Assembly: GCF_014644435.1 (NCBI RefSeq)
Contig: NZ_BMKR01000002.1
Location: 248,001 to 312,000, forward strand
From: Paenibacillus albidus
GTDB lineage: Bacteria > Bacillota > Bacilli > Paenibacillales > Paenibacillaceae
Direction of reading: 5' to 3'
DNA length: 64,000 nt
In this document: in pieces, positions 53,477 to 62,567 of the stretch
Numbering within the stretch: the stretch's first letter is position 1
How the letters are laid out: each line of letters begins with the position of its first letter
Translations under genes and position numbers: made by a program
The notes under the pieces: generated by a model
What the model saw: the letters and a program-made list of their open reading frames with translations, nothing else
Databases searched by the model: none
What the model was told of the DNA's origin: nothing

Positions 53477-53493
53477 TGTGAGATATTCTCACA
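53477..53493. promoter_or_regulatory. GlnR/TnrA operator
   Basis: TGTGAGATATTCTCACA is a perfect match to TGTNAN7TNACA and is fully palindromic. It lies 5 bp upstream of the -35. Confidence 0.9.
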
Positions 53494-53595
53494 ACATTTC
53501 TGTGAAAATAGGATCAATTCGGTGAAACAGGGCAAAGTTTACTAGGAATCTAGCTTGTCCGCAGTATATCATATCCACCAAGCAGCAAGCAAAAA

Positions 53596-53627
53596 GACCA
53601 AGTAGTGGCTTGCAGCACTACAAAATA
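53596..53627 (-). terminator. possible terminator of ynbB
   Basis: Minus-strand GTAGTG-CTGCAAGC-CACTAC, then CTTGGTCTTTTTG; a short stem and delayed T run. Confidence 0.4.
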
Positions 53628-53630
53628 TCC

Positions 53631-54884
53631 TTACAACAGCTGTTGATCCCGCATACTTTGCAGCGCCATCAGAACGCCATATTTCACATGTGAATAGGTT
53701 AATCCGCCCTGCATATAACCTATATACGGTGCCCGGATCGGCGCATCGGCAGATAACTCCAAGCTGCCACCCTGTATAAACGTACCTGCCGCCATAATGA
53801 CAGGATGCTCATAGCCGGGCATATCCCAAGGCTCGGGAACTACATGGCTGTCGACAGCCGCTGCCCGCTGGATGCCCTGCACAAAAGCAATCAGTTGCTC
53901 CGGCCCGGCAAAAGCTACAGCCTGGATGAGGTCCGTACGAGGAGCATTCCACGCTGGTTTGGTCTCAAAGCCGCAGCGCCGGAACACAGAGGCGGCAAAT
54001 ATACTGCCTTTGAGCGCTTGCCCCACTGTATGGGGTGCCATAAAGAGCCCTTGATAAAGGCCGCGTGTTGTTCCAAGCATGGCCCCTACTTCACCGCCAA
54101 TTCCGGGCGCAGTCAGACGGTAGGCCGCTTTTTCCACCAGCTCCCTGCGTCCGCAAATGTATCCGCCCGTTTCGGCGAGCCCGCCACCGGGATTTTTGAT
54201 CAATGAACCTGCCATCAGATCAACCCCGACCTGGGTCGGCTCCAGCTCCTCGGTAAATTCTCCGTAGCAATTGTCCACAAATACAATGGCCTGGGGCGCC
54301 AGCGTCTTTACCTTCTCCGTCATCCCGCCTATCTCATCCACCGTAAAGGAAGAACGCCAGTCATAGCCCCGTGAGCGCTGAATACCGATTACCTTGGTCT
54401 TGTCCGTAACAGCAAGAGCCACTTCCTCCCAATCCACGCCTCCATCCGGAGTCAGCGCAACCTCCCGGTAGCCGATGCCAAAATCGGCAAGAGAACCGGT
54501 CCCGTCACCGGATTTGCCAATGACCTTGTGAAGCGTATCATAAGGACGGCCAGTAATGTAGAGCAATTCATCTCCGGGGCGCAACACACCAAAAAGCGCT
54601 GTGGAGATTGTATGGGTACCCGAGGCAAAATGAGGCCGCACCAGCGCTGTTTCTGCACCAAAAACATCTGCATAGACGAGATCCAGCACCTCACGCCCCC
54701 GGTCGTTATAGGCATAGCCGGTTGACCCCGCGAAATGATAGTCGCTTACCTGGTGCCGTTGAAAAGCCTCAATAACTTTCCACTGATTTTTATCTACAAT
54801 GCTGTCCAATACTTTTACCGCACTTTCAATCTCCTGCTCGGCGAATTCCGCCGCTTCTAGAATATCCTTTGCAAACACAACCAT
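53631..54884 (-). CDS. YnbB-like PLP enzyme (methionine gamma-lyase family)
   Basis: Pyridoxal-phosphate protein of the group once called aluminium-resistance proteins, related to cystathionine/methionine lyases. Seen: HFASGTHTISTALFGVLRPG, VFVDNCYGEFTEELEP (cofactor Asp), and the Schiff-base Lys in AGSLIKNPGGGLA. 417 residues. The neighbours glnR on one side and hflX on the other repeat the Bacillus spoVK-ynbA-ynbB-glnRA order. The substrate is not known for the group. Confidence 0.9.
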   Translation of the reverse strand: MVVFAKDILEAAEFAEQEIESAVKVLDSIVDKNQWKVIEAFQRHQVSDYHFAGSTGYAYNDRGREVLDLVYADVFGAETALVRPHFASGTHTISTALFGVLRPGDELLYITGRPYDTLHKVIGKSGDGTGSLADFGIGYREVALTPDGGVDWEEVALAVTDKTKVIGIQRSRGYDWRSSFTVDEIGGMTEKVKTLAPQAIVFVDNCYGEFTEELEPTQVGVDLMAGSLIKNPGGGLAETGGYICGRRELVEKAAYRLTAPGIGGEVGAMLGTTRGLYQGLFMAPHTVGQALKGSIFAASVFRRCGFETKPAWNAPRTDLIQAVAFAGPEQLIAFVQGIQRAAAVDSHVVPEPWDMPGYEHPVIMAAGTFIQGGSLELSADAPIRAPYIGYMQGGLTYSHVKYGVLMALQSMRDQQLL

Positions 54885-55020
54885 CGTTCCTCGTTCTCCC
54901 CTTACATTTACTTGCCATTATGGTGACAATGCGCGTCAGCACACTGTCGCTTTCCAGTGAAACACTCTTTCTTTTGTCACGGAAATAAAGTCCCTCTTAA
55001 AGAGGGACTCCATAACCATC

Positions 55021-56310
55021 TTATTGCGGATCCACAAAATCGGCAACCATGTAACCCCACTTGAGATAATCCTCTTTGTTGAGGCGCACAGTGTAGAGAA
55101 CGTCATTCTCATCAACATTCTGTTCAAGCACCTCACCCACTCTGTAGAGCAGTGAAGACAGATCGCCCCGGTCGGCCGGAATGCGGAAAGTCAATGTGTC
55201 CCCAGCCAGTTCATCCTCAATAAGTTCAGTGACCCGGGTCAGATCCTCAGGGTTAAAGGCGCTGATCTTCAAGTATCCCGCACCTGTCGGCAGCATTTCC
55301 AATTGCCCGGAATCACAAATATCACTTTTGTTAAAAAGAGTAATTTGTGGTTTGCCGGCTGCGCCAAGATCCTGCAAGATGGACTGGACTACCTCCATCT
55401 GCTCTTCACGCATTGGAGAAGAGGCATCTACCACATGCAGCACCAGGTTAGCTTCATTGACCTCCTCCAGCGTAGCCCGGAAAGAAGCCACCAGATCGTG
55501 TGGAAGGTTCTGAATAAAACCGACCGTGTCGGTAAGAACTACGTCCTTGCCGCCGGGCAACGCCAGTACGCGGGAAGTAGGGTCCAGTGTAGCGAAGAGC
55601 TGGTTCTCGATATACACATCGGCATCCGTAAGCTGCTTGAGCAGCGTTGATTTGCCGGCATTCGTATACCCTACCAGCGCCACCTGAACCGCTCCGCTCT
55701 TGCGGCGGCGTTCCCGGTGCAGCTCACGGGTCTTTACAACCTCATCCAGCTGGCGTTTGAGCTCCGTAATCCGGTCCCGGATGTGACGGCGGTCCGTTTC
55801 CAGCTTGCTTTCCCCCGGCCCTCTTGTCCCAATGCCTCCGCCCAGTCTGGACAGATTCTTGCCATGTCCGGACAGCCGGGGCAGCAGGTAGGAGAGCTGG
55901 GCCAGCTCAACCTGGATAATCCCCTCGCGTGTCTTCGCACGCCCGGCAAAGATATCCAGAATGAGCTGGGTGCGGTCAATAATCTTCAGGTCCAGTGCTT
56001 CCTCCAAATTACGGACTTGAGCACCGGAAAGCTCCTGGTCAAAGATCGCCGTATTCGCCCCGAGACCATCGGCAGCCATACGCAGTTCTTCAACCTTGCC
56101 CTTGCCAATAAACCATTTGGAATCGGGGGTCTCCTTATTCTGACGCAGCACATCCAGAACCGCTACACCCGCCGTTTCCGCCAGCTGCACCAGCTCCTGG
56201 AGGGATAACTCAGGATCAATACCGGTGCGTTTAATCTTATCCGTAACCAGACTGACCAATATGGCCCTGTCCTGCAGCTCTGTGTTCGTGTCATGTGTTG
56301 TTATGGCCAT
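55021..56310 (-). CDS. hflX: GTPase HflX
   Basis: Ribosome-associated GTPase that splits stalled 70S/100S ribosomes under stress. Seen: the HflX N-terminal domain (KWFIGKGKVEELR, FDQELSGAQVRNLE), the Gly-rich linker RLGGGIGTRGPGESKLE, G1 VGYTNAGKST, G3 DTVGFIQNLP and G4 FNKSD. 429 residues from the ATG at 56310, with AAAGGA and AGGAG upstream; a TTG 24 bases earlier is possible. Lies between spoVK and ynbB. Confidence 0.94.
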   Translation of the reverse strand: MAITTHDTNTELQDRAILVSLVTDKIKRTGIDPELSLQELVQLAETAGVAVLDVLRQNKETPDSKWFIGKGKVEELRMAADGLGANTAIFDQELSGAQVRNLEEALDLKIIDRTQLILDIFAGRAKTREGIIQVELAQLSYLLPRLSGHGKNLSRLGGGIGTRGPGESKLETDRRHIRDRITELKRQLDEVVKTRELHRERRRKSGAVQVALVGYTNAGKSTLLKQLTDADVYIENQLFATLDPTSRVLALPGGKDVVLTDTVGFIQNLPHDLVASFRATLEEVNEANLVLHVVDASSPMREEQMEVVQSILQDLGAAGKPQITLFNKSDICDSGQLEMLPTGAGYLKISAFNPEDLTRVTELIEDELAGDTLTFRIPADRGDLSSLLYRVGEVLEQNVDENDVLYTVRLNKEDYLKWGYMVADFVDPQ

Positions 56311-56363
56311 CTGTCCTTTGCTCCTTATTGCCAATTGCCGGACAGGTCATCCGGCAATCAGGA

Positions 56364-57329
56364 TTACAATTTAAAATCTTCCGTACGCAGCGTCATAAGC
56401 TCCTGTTTGCCAGGGCTTATGTTCTCATACTGATTAAGCAGGCGGACCGCCTGGCTGCGGACAGCTTTCTCAATAGCATTGCGTACATACCGCGCGTTAC
56501 TGAAAGCATGAAGACTCTCTGTCTTCTCCTGCAGTAATTGCTGCTTTAATTTGAGTATAGCCTGCGGCATTAAAATATAATCGCGTTCCTTTGCCATCAG
56601 CTCGGAGATTTGCAGCAGCTGATCGATGGTATAATCGGGAAATTCAACCTGAATAGGGAACCGCGAGGGCAGCCCGGGGTTGCTCATCAGAAAATAATCG
56701 ATCTCTCCCGAATATCCGGCCAGGATCAGCACGAACTGACTGCGGTGATCCTCCATGGATTTGACCAGGGTATCAATCGCTTCTTTGCCAAAGTCCTTTT
56801 CTCCCCCGCGTGCCAAACTGTAGGCTTCATCAATAAAAAGGATGCCGCCCAGCGCCTTTTTGACAAGGTCGCGTGTCTTCTGGGCGGTATGGCCAATGTA
56901 TTCTCCAACAAGATCCGCTCTCTCTACCTCTATGAGATGTCCTTTGGCCAAAACACCCATTCGCTGGAACAGTTTGGCAACAATACGGGCCACCGTTGTT
57001 TTGCCGGTTCCCGGATTGCCCTTGAACACCATATGATAAGCCTGGCCTCCGCTGGCAAGTCCGGCCTCGCTGCGCATCTGGGCAACCTGCAGCAAGGCAT
57101 AGATTTCAAAAACCAGCTCTTTGATATTATCCAGGCCCACCAGCGCGTCAAGTTCCTGGCTAAGCTCCTGAAACAGGCTGCTATGGCCATGATTTTTGGG
57201 GAGGACCGCTTGAGGTTCTCCAGCTGAATGGATCAGGACCGGAGTCTCCTGACTCCGCAACACTACATTAATCTGCCGTGACGGTCTGCCTTCCTCCCGC
57301 CCGCTTGCCGCCGCTACGCGTCCGTTCAT
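56364..57329 (-). CDS. spoVK: stage V sporulation AAA ATPase SpoVK
   Basis: CbbX-type AAA ATPase needed late in sporulation in Bacillus. Seen: ELDALVGLDNIKELVFEIYA, Walker A KGNPGTGKTTVAR, Walker B GGILFIDEAYSLAR, a sensor segment VLILAGYSGEIDYFL, and PGLPSRFPIQVEFPDY. 321 residues. A spore-specific sigma promoter is expected upstream but I could not assign one. It supports a spore-forming host. Confidence 0.92.
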   Translation of the reverse strand: MNGRVAAASGREEGRPSRQINVVLRSQETPVLIHSAGEPQAVLPKNHGHSSLFQELSQELDALVGLDNIKELVFEIYALLQVAQMRSEAGLASGGQAYHMVFKGNPGTGKTTVARIVAKLFQRMGVLAKGHLIEVERADLVGEYIGHTAQKTRDLVKKALGGILFIDEAYSLARGGEKDFGKEAIDTLVKSMEDHRSQFVLILAGYSGEIDYFLMSNPGLPSRFPIQVEFPDYTIDQLLQISELMAKERDYILMPQAILKLKQQLLQEKTESLHAFSNARYVRNAIEKAVRSQAVRLLNQYENISPGKQELMTLRTEDFKL

Positions 57330-57421
57330 CGGTTCACCTCATTATCAGGGCTGACTTTCTCTAAATCAGTCTATTCCAGCTTATGAGATGTTATTAGCAG
57401 ATTCGGGATTTCTCATCCAAA

Positions 57422-58078
57422 TTACAAGAATAACTGTTGCAGCTTCCATTTGGTGTAGGCCAGTACCTCGCGCGATTTGTGGTGGGCCATGGATAAAACC
57501 TCGGATTCCGTCAGCCCCAGCTCCGGCTGAACGTATCCAAGCTGCCCCGCAATTTCCTGAGCCCGCCGACCATGGTAGGAATGCGTAATGATTATGGAGC
57601 TAGACAAATTCCTAGACTTCATAATCTCTTGGCTGAATAGCAGATTCTCATAAGTGCTGGTAGCTTCGTTCTCCATGAGAACTGCATTTTCCGGCACACC
57701 CTGCTGAACCAGATAATTCCGCATGCCCTGTCCTTCAGTGAATTTATACTCCGGACGGTCCAAACCGCCGCTTACGATAATAAGCGGAAACTTTCCTTCT
57801 TTGTAGAGCTTCAATCCATAATCAAGGCGTTCCCTGAGTCCAGGGCTGGGCTGGTCGCCCCACATCGACATTCCGAGAATTATGCCTACATCCGCTTTCT
57901 TCAGCGGCTCCGTGGTAGCAGCCCGATTGATATTCCATAGTGCATAGGCACACCACAGCAAACCTGCAGCCACCAGAATGATAAGTGCCCGCAGTATTGG
58001 CCTTTTGAAGCGGGATCGTCGTCTTCCGGAGGCTCTCCGGATCGGGGAAGATCCCTTACCATAAACATACCATTCCAT
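57422..58078 (-). CDS. YdcF/SanA-like DUF218 membrane protein
   Basis: 218 residues. A basic N-terminus, one membrane helix (about 28-50), then an extracytoplasmic DUF218 domain: DVGIILGMSMWGDQPSPGL, FPLIIVSGGLDRPEYKFTEG, MENEATSTYENLLFS and IIITHSYHGRRA. The family includes ElyC/SanA, linked to envelope integrity and vancomycin tolerance, but the reaction is unknown. It lies 2 bp after the DUF402 gene on the same strand and is probably cotranscribed with it. Confidence 0.87.
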   Translation of the reverse strand: MEWYVYGKGSSPIRRASGRRRSRFKRPILRALIILVAAGLLWCAYALWNINRAATTEPLKKADVGIILGMSMWGDQPSPGLRERLDYGLKLYKEGKFPLIIVSGGLDRPEYKFTEGQGMRNYLVQQGVPENAVLMENEATSTYENLLFSQEIMKSRNLSSSIIITHSYHGRRAQEIAGQLGYVQPELGLTESEVLSMAHHKSREVLAYTKWKLQQLFL

Positions 58079-58080
58079 AG

Positions 58081-58635
58081 TTATTTCCTCCTGAATTCTC
58101 CGTGGTGGAACAATTCGGAACGATGCTTCAGGGAGAGTGAGAAGTAAGGGAAGGCATGAGCGTCAATGCTGCGCAAAATCGTCTTGGCCGTATTCCAGGC
58201 CAGGTTGTAATCACTTTCGGAAATATCCCCTCTTTCCAGCGCTTCCTCCAGCTCATCTTCATCCAGTAAAAAAACTTCACCGTTCCATAGCACCACTACA
58301 TCCAGATATAAGTCATCAAACCAGGGAACCCCCTGATCGGTAACACCCTGCACTTTGCAGGTATCTATGTACCACTGGATAATATTCTGCCGTTCATCGA
58401 ACATGGCCGTCACAATATAGTGACTGTCTTTCGGGAAATACTGCAGCCATGAATACCCTTTGTCCGCTATGCGGTATGTATGCCTGCCATAGCTCTTCCA
58501 TAGTGGCTCCTTAAGACCATAAATGGTATACAGCGTAATGTAACCATTGAACTCGCGGCTCTCCACATAACGGCAAGCAAAATGGCGGCGCGTAATCCGG
58601 CGCCAGTTGGCCCGGTCTCCGAATTTACGTTTCAT
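58081..58635 (-). CDS. DUF402-family nucleotide phosphatase
   Basis: 184 residues matching the DUF402/YgaC group, metal-dependent nucleoside tri-/diphosphatases. Seen: HYIVTAMFDERQNIIQWYID with metal-binding acidic residues, VPWFDDLYLDVVVLWNGEVF, LLDEDELEEALERGDISESD and YNLAWNTAKTIL. No signal peptide. Its substrate in the cell is unknown. First of two closely spaced genes. Confidence 0.88.
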   Translation of the reverse strand: MKRKFGDRANWRRITRRHFACRYVESREFNGYITLYTIYGLKEPLWKSYGRHTYRIADKGYSWLQYFPKDSHYIVTAMFDERQNIIQWYIDTCKVQGVTDQGVPWFDDLYLDVVVLWNGEVFLLDEDELEEALERGDISESDYNLAWNTAKTILRSIDAHAFPYFSLSLKHRSELFHHGEFRRK

Positions 58636-58751
58636 AGAAATTACCCTCTCCAGTATGGTGTCTTCAGCTTAACACATTTAGCGGGTACACTCAAAACATC
58701 CTCTAATAGTGATACTTACACGCAGTCCCGCATGAATAAACTTTTACACAA

Positions 58752-58798
58752 AAAAGCAGCCATACTACGCCTTTACTTCAGGGCAGTATGGCTGCCGG
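58752..58798 (-). terminator. terminator of the PBP1A gene
   Basis: Minus-strand arms GCAGCCATACT and AGTATGGCTGC with an 18-20 base loop, then TTTTTTGTG. Confidence 0.85.
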
Positions 58799-58831
58799 AG
58801 CAGCTCATTTGCTGTTAAACAATTTCATTTA

Positions 58832-61483
58832 TTACGGAAGTATACCTTCATCGGTAGCATCCGTTTCGGGGCTGAGGATGACCCCCTCTGTTCCTTCATT
58901 TACAGGATCAGTTGCAGCCGGCGGCACTGTAGGTTCCGTAGTTGGTGCAAGTGGAGGATCGGTGATTTCAGGCAACGTTCCGCCGTTATTTCCGCCGCCG
59001 TTACCATTGTTTCCACCGTTTCCATTGTTGCCGCCACCCTGTTGGTTCCCGTTTCCATTGTTGTTGCCCGGGTTATTCCCGTTGTTATTGCCGGAATTGC
59101 CGCCGCTGTTATTACCGCTGTTGCCCGGGTTATCTTCTCCTGTACCGGCCTCTCCGGTATTGTCAGGTGTAGGTGTCGGGAGATTCGGATCAATCGTCGG
59201 ATCGGGCTCTGGAGTTTGCGGTTCATCCTGGACCGAGACAGCCGCTGTATTGGATGGTTCACTCTCCAGATCCTGCTCAGGATAATACGCGGTTACATAA
59301 TATTCATAGGTAAGTCCCGGCATAGCGCTGATATCCCCGGCGCTGGTGGAAACAGTATTCAGCAGTGAACTGAATTCAGTCTCCGAAGTCTCACGGCGGT
59401 AAATGCGGTACTCCACACCCGAGACCGGGACTGCCTGCCAGCTGAGATTAACTGTCATGGTAGAAGCATCATACTCGGCTGCAAATCCGCTGACCGTCTG
59501 AGCAGTCTCTGGTGTAGGCGTTGGCTCATTTTTAGGAATGTCCACTCTGTCAGGCTGCGGGAACTGCTTCTCCGGAACGCCCTCCAGAGCTTTTTCCATC
59601 ACCTTGCCCCAGAAAGCGGCAGCGAGCGGACTGCTGTTCTTTAGCAGATGCTGCTTATCCGGTTTGTCGTAGCCCATCCATACCGCAGCCGTCCATTCCG
59701 GTGTATAGCCGACGAACCAGACATCCCGGTTCGAGCTAATGCCCGAGTACCCGCTCTGGTTCGTACCGGTCTTGCCGGCGACCGGACGGTTAATTTTCGC
59801 TTTTTTCCCGGTACCGTCCCGCACTACATTCTGCATCATCTCTGTCATTTGCCAGGCTGTAGTCTCACTCATTACCCGCTTTGGAGTAGTGTTGGCTTTG
59901 TAGACGGTAGTTCCGGTGCTGTCCGTTATGGATTTAATGGAGTAAGCCTCCCGCAGCTCGCCGCCGTTGGCAAATGAGCTATAGGCCTGGGCCATTTCGA
60001 GCGTATTGGTTCCTTTACTCACCCCGCCAAGTGCAAGTGCAAGGTTCTTGTCTTCATCGGCCAGATTAATCCCCGTCTTCTTGACGAACTGGAATCCGGT
60101 ATTAATACCGATTTCATTCAGCAGCCACACGGCAGGAATATTCTCCGACTTTTGAATGGCATCACTCATACTGATCGTAGACGAATATCCATGCAGATTG
60201 TTCGGACAATATTTGCCGAAACATTGCTTTTCATTGCTCAGCCGGGATTCCATTGTGAATTTGCCCGATTCCAGAGCAGGTGCATAAGCTACCAGCGGCT
60301 TAATAGCTGAACCGGGAGAACGACGGCTGTCATTAACACGGCTGTAGCCTTTTTTCTCATAATTCCGGCCACCCATCAGAGCGACTATGCCTCCGTTCTC
60401 CTGATTGATAATCGTCATTGAGCCCTGTACAATCTGCTCGTCATCCACCGGCTTCTCGAAGTTGTCGCTGTCCGTGAAAGCATCCTCCACCGTTTCCTGT
60501 GCATTCTTATCCATCGTGGTATAGATTTTGTAGCCGCCGATATTCAGATCATCCTCGGACAGGCCAAACTTCTCTTCCGCCTCATCCACGGCATAATCAA
60601 TAAAAGCCTGATAACGCTGCTTCTTTTCGGGCGGCTTGTAATTATAATTCACCGCCTTGGCTTCTATCATCTCGGGCTCAGTAATATAGCCCTGATCGTA
60701 CATCAGCTGGAGCACAACCGCTCTGCGTTCCTTGGAGAGCTCGGGATTACGCAGCGGATTGTAGCGGGAAGGTCCTTTCGGCATGGCTGCCAGGGTGGCC
60801 ATCTCCCACACTTTCAGTTCATTCAGATTGCTTTTGCCGAAATAACGGATCGAAGCCGCTTTAATGCCGTAAGTGGTTCCGCCAAAGTTAATCCGGTTCA
60901 GATACATCTCCATGATTTCTTCTTTGGTATGCTGATTCTCCAGCGCCACCGCAATCGATACCTCCGTCGCTTTGCGGAAGAACGTTTTGTCGCGTGTCAG
61001 GAAGATATTTTTGGCCAGCTGCTGAGTAATCGTGCTTCCGCCCTCGACCATGCTTCTTGCCGCAATATCCTTAACGGCTGCACGGCCGATCGCCCAGAGG
61101 TCTACACCTTTGTGTTCAAAATAACGTTTATCCTCCGTAGCCACAAATGCGCTGACCAGCAGCTTGGGGATATCCTGGTAATCGACAGGATCGCTTTTCT
61201 CAAAAGAAAGCTCGCCGATCAGATTAGCGTTACGGTCATAGATCTTCGTTGTTTCGTTAACAGTCAACTTATCTTTGTTTGCATCAAGCAGTTTTTCTCC
61301 GTTCAGCATAATGAACAAGTAGCCGCCCAGTGCGCAAAAAATGGCCAGCGCTGTTGCAAAAAACATCGTCCACAAAACACGTTTTTTGGTTAAAAACCGC
61401 TTTTTTTTCTTCGTTTTCGGTTTGGGTTTGGACGACGTTCTGTCTCTGTTACGGTTCGTCCTTGATATTTCGTCTTTAGACAT
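58832..61483 (-). CDS. pbpA: class A penicillin-binding protein 1A
   Basis: Bifunctional peptidoglycan polymerase. Order: a short cytoplasmic Lys/Arg-rich start, a membrane helix (about 36-57), glycosyltransferase domain (ATEDKRYFEHKGVD near 112, GGSTITQQLAKN), transpeptidase with SPGSAIKPL (active Ser), KSENIPAVW and KTGTNQSGYSG, then a fibronectin-III-like domain (about 675-765) and a tail of about 115 residues made mostly of Gly, Asn and Pro/Thr. 883 residues. The low-complexity tail probably spans the wall. Symbol follows the common ponA/pbp1A group and is approximate. Confidence 0.94.
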   Translation of the reverse strand: MSKDEISRTNRNRDRTSSKPKPKTKKKKRFLTKKRVLWTMFFATALAIFCALGGYLFIMLNGEKLLDANKDKLTVNETTKIYDRNANLIGELSFEKSDPVDYQDIPKLLVSAFVATEDKRYFEHKGVDLWAIGRAAVKDIAARSMVEGGSTITQQLAKNIFLTRDKTFFRKATEVSIAVALENQHTKEEIMEMYLNRINFGGTTYGIKAASIRYFGKSNLNELKVWEMATLAAMPKGPSRYNPLRNPELSKERRAVVLQLMYDQGYITEPEMIEAKAVNYNYKPPEKKQRYQAFIDYAVDEAEEKFGLSEDDLNIGGYKIYTTMDKNAQETVEDAFTDSDNFEKPVDDEQIVQGSMTIINQENGGIVALMGGRNYEKKGYSRVNDSRRSPGSAIKPLVAYAPALESGKFTMESRLSNEKQCFGKYCPNNLHGYSSTISMSDAIQKSENIPAVWLLNEIGINTGFQFVKKTGINLADEDKNLALALGGVSKGTNTLEMAQAYSSFANGGELREAYSIKSITDSTGTTVYKANTTPKRVMSETTAWQMTEMMQNVVRDGTGKKAKINRPVAGKTGTNQSGYSGISSNRDVWFVGYTPEWTAAVWMGYDKPDKQHLLKNSSPLAAAFWGKVMEKALEGVPEKQFPQPDRVDIPKNEPTPTPETAQTVSGFAAEYDASTMTVNLSWQAVPVSGVEYRIYRRETSETEFSSLLNTVSTSAGDISAMPGLTYEYYVTAYYPEQDLESEPSNTAAVSVQDEPQTPEPDPTIDPNLPTPTPDNTGEAGTGEDNPGNSGNNSGGNSGNNNGNNPGNNNGNGNQQGGGNNGNGGNNGNGGGNNGGTLPEITDPPLAPTTEPTVPPAATDPVNEGTEGVILSPETDATDEGILP

Positions 61484-61540
61484 GATGCCTCCTGACTCCC
61501 TTTCGGAACAATCCTAAAATGGTATTCAATCCACGAATGA

Positions 61541-61566
61541 AAAGAACAACCTTCGCAGGTTGCTCT
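61541..61566 (-). terminator. possible terminator of hfq
   Basis: Minus-strand CAACCT-GCGA-AGGTTG, a stem with a GNRA tetraloop, then TTCTTTTC, 64 bp after the hfq stop. Confidence 0.6.
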
Positions 61567-61625
61567 CTACACTCTCTATTCAAACGATTTATAAAGAAAA
61601 AGGTTTCGCGCGTAAATAAAAAATC

Positions 61626-61865
61626 TTATTCTTCGCTTCCGCTGTCCTGCATCAAAGACACGCTGCGCTGCGGTGTAAAAGTGGAAATTGCATGCTTGTA
61701 CACCATTTGCTGGCGCCCATCGCTGTCAATGACAATGGTGAAATTGTCGAACGCCTTAATAATTCCCCGGATTTGAAAGCCGTTGGTCAAATATACTGTG
61801 GCAGGGATATTCTCTTTGCGCAGTTGGTTCAAGAACGTATCTTGGATGTTAATGGACTTGTTCAT
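61626..61865 (-). CDS. hfq: RNA chaperone Hfq
   Basis: Hexameric Sm-fold RNA-binding protein. Seen: [39 protein letters not shown] (Sm1) and [13 protein letters not shown] (Sm2 with YKH). 79 residues from the ATG at 61865, which has GGGGGT upstream. Near miaA as in most bacteria, though here a plus-strand gene lies between them. Confidence 0.96.
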   Translation of the reverse strand: MNKSINIQDTFLNQLRKENIPATVYLTNGFQIRGIIKAFDNFTIVIDSDGRQQMVYKHAISTFTPQRSVSLMQDSGSEE

Positions 61866-62101
61866 ATGACGTACCCCCAATGGTTCAATTAGATTGTTCA
61901 GAAGTATATTCGAGACCTTAGAGAAACTTTCCTGCTATTATAGCACGTATTTTGCAGTTATTTCAATGTACCCAATCAGTGGCAATTATAGAACACGCAT
62001 TAATCACTCATAAACATCATTCTTTTATCAGGTGCACAAGCACCGTACCCGCCACACTCATATTCTATTAACAAACATTTGAGAGGTTAGGTGAAAACGA
62101 T

Positions 62102-62560
62102 ATGAGCATCCAGTTTTTAGATATGCGTATTTCTCAAGACAGTACATCAGACCTACCCGGCCTTGCTTTGTCTTCCTCTTCATTCCCCTATACATTTGGT
62201 GACATCGGATTGCAGACCGCAAACATTGCGCCTGGTAATTCAAGTCTGGTGCGGGTATCTCTGTACGCGTATGCCCGGCTGACGATGGCCATATCCGCGA
62301 ATCCATCCATCATTCCCAACGTCACCTTTACCATTTTCCGAAACCAGACTCCGATCTTTTCCACCACCTACCAAAAGCCGGAATCTCAGTCCCAATCGGA
62401 AATAACCTATGAAATGGCCGGTCTAAGTGCCGTTGACTTCCCTCCCCAAGCGGATGTTCTCGCAGGCCAAATCCGGTATATCATCAGTGTTTCCACAAAT
62501 TATGGTGTGACCCTGGGAGCGAGAAGCTTTACCGGAACTGCGGTTGCTGGGAATGGATGA
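62102..62560 (+). CDS. beta-rich small protein, copy 2 (TNF/C1q-like pattern)
   Basis: 152 residues without a signal peptide. SIQFLDMRISQDS, TANIAPGNSSLVRVSLYAYA, NVTFTIFRNQTPIFSTTYQ, RYIISVSTNYGVTLGARSF and the small-residue end TGTAVAGNG form the same order of strands as the 50.5-kb protein. The pattern resembles jelly-roll domains of exosporium proteins. It is inserted on the opposite strand between hfq and miaA, which are usually adjacent, so it was probably gained later. Function unknown. Confidence 0.65.
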   Translation: MSIQFLDMRISQDSTSDLPGLALSSSSFPYTFGDIGLQTANIAPGNSSLVRVSLYAYARLTMAISANPSIIPNVTFTIFRNQTPIFSTTYQKPESQSQSEITYEMAGLSAVDFPPQADVLAGQIRYIISVSTNYGVTLGARSFTGTAVAGNG

Positions 62561-62567
62561 ATACTGT

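Noticed and set aside
58960..59130. Repetitive Gly/Asn codons, possible CRISPR or tandem repeat locus
   Set aside because: They encode the low-complexity tail of PBP1A; no regular spacer structure exists.
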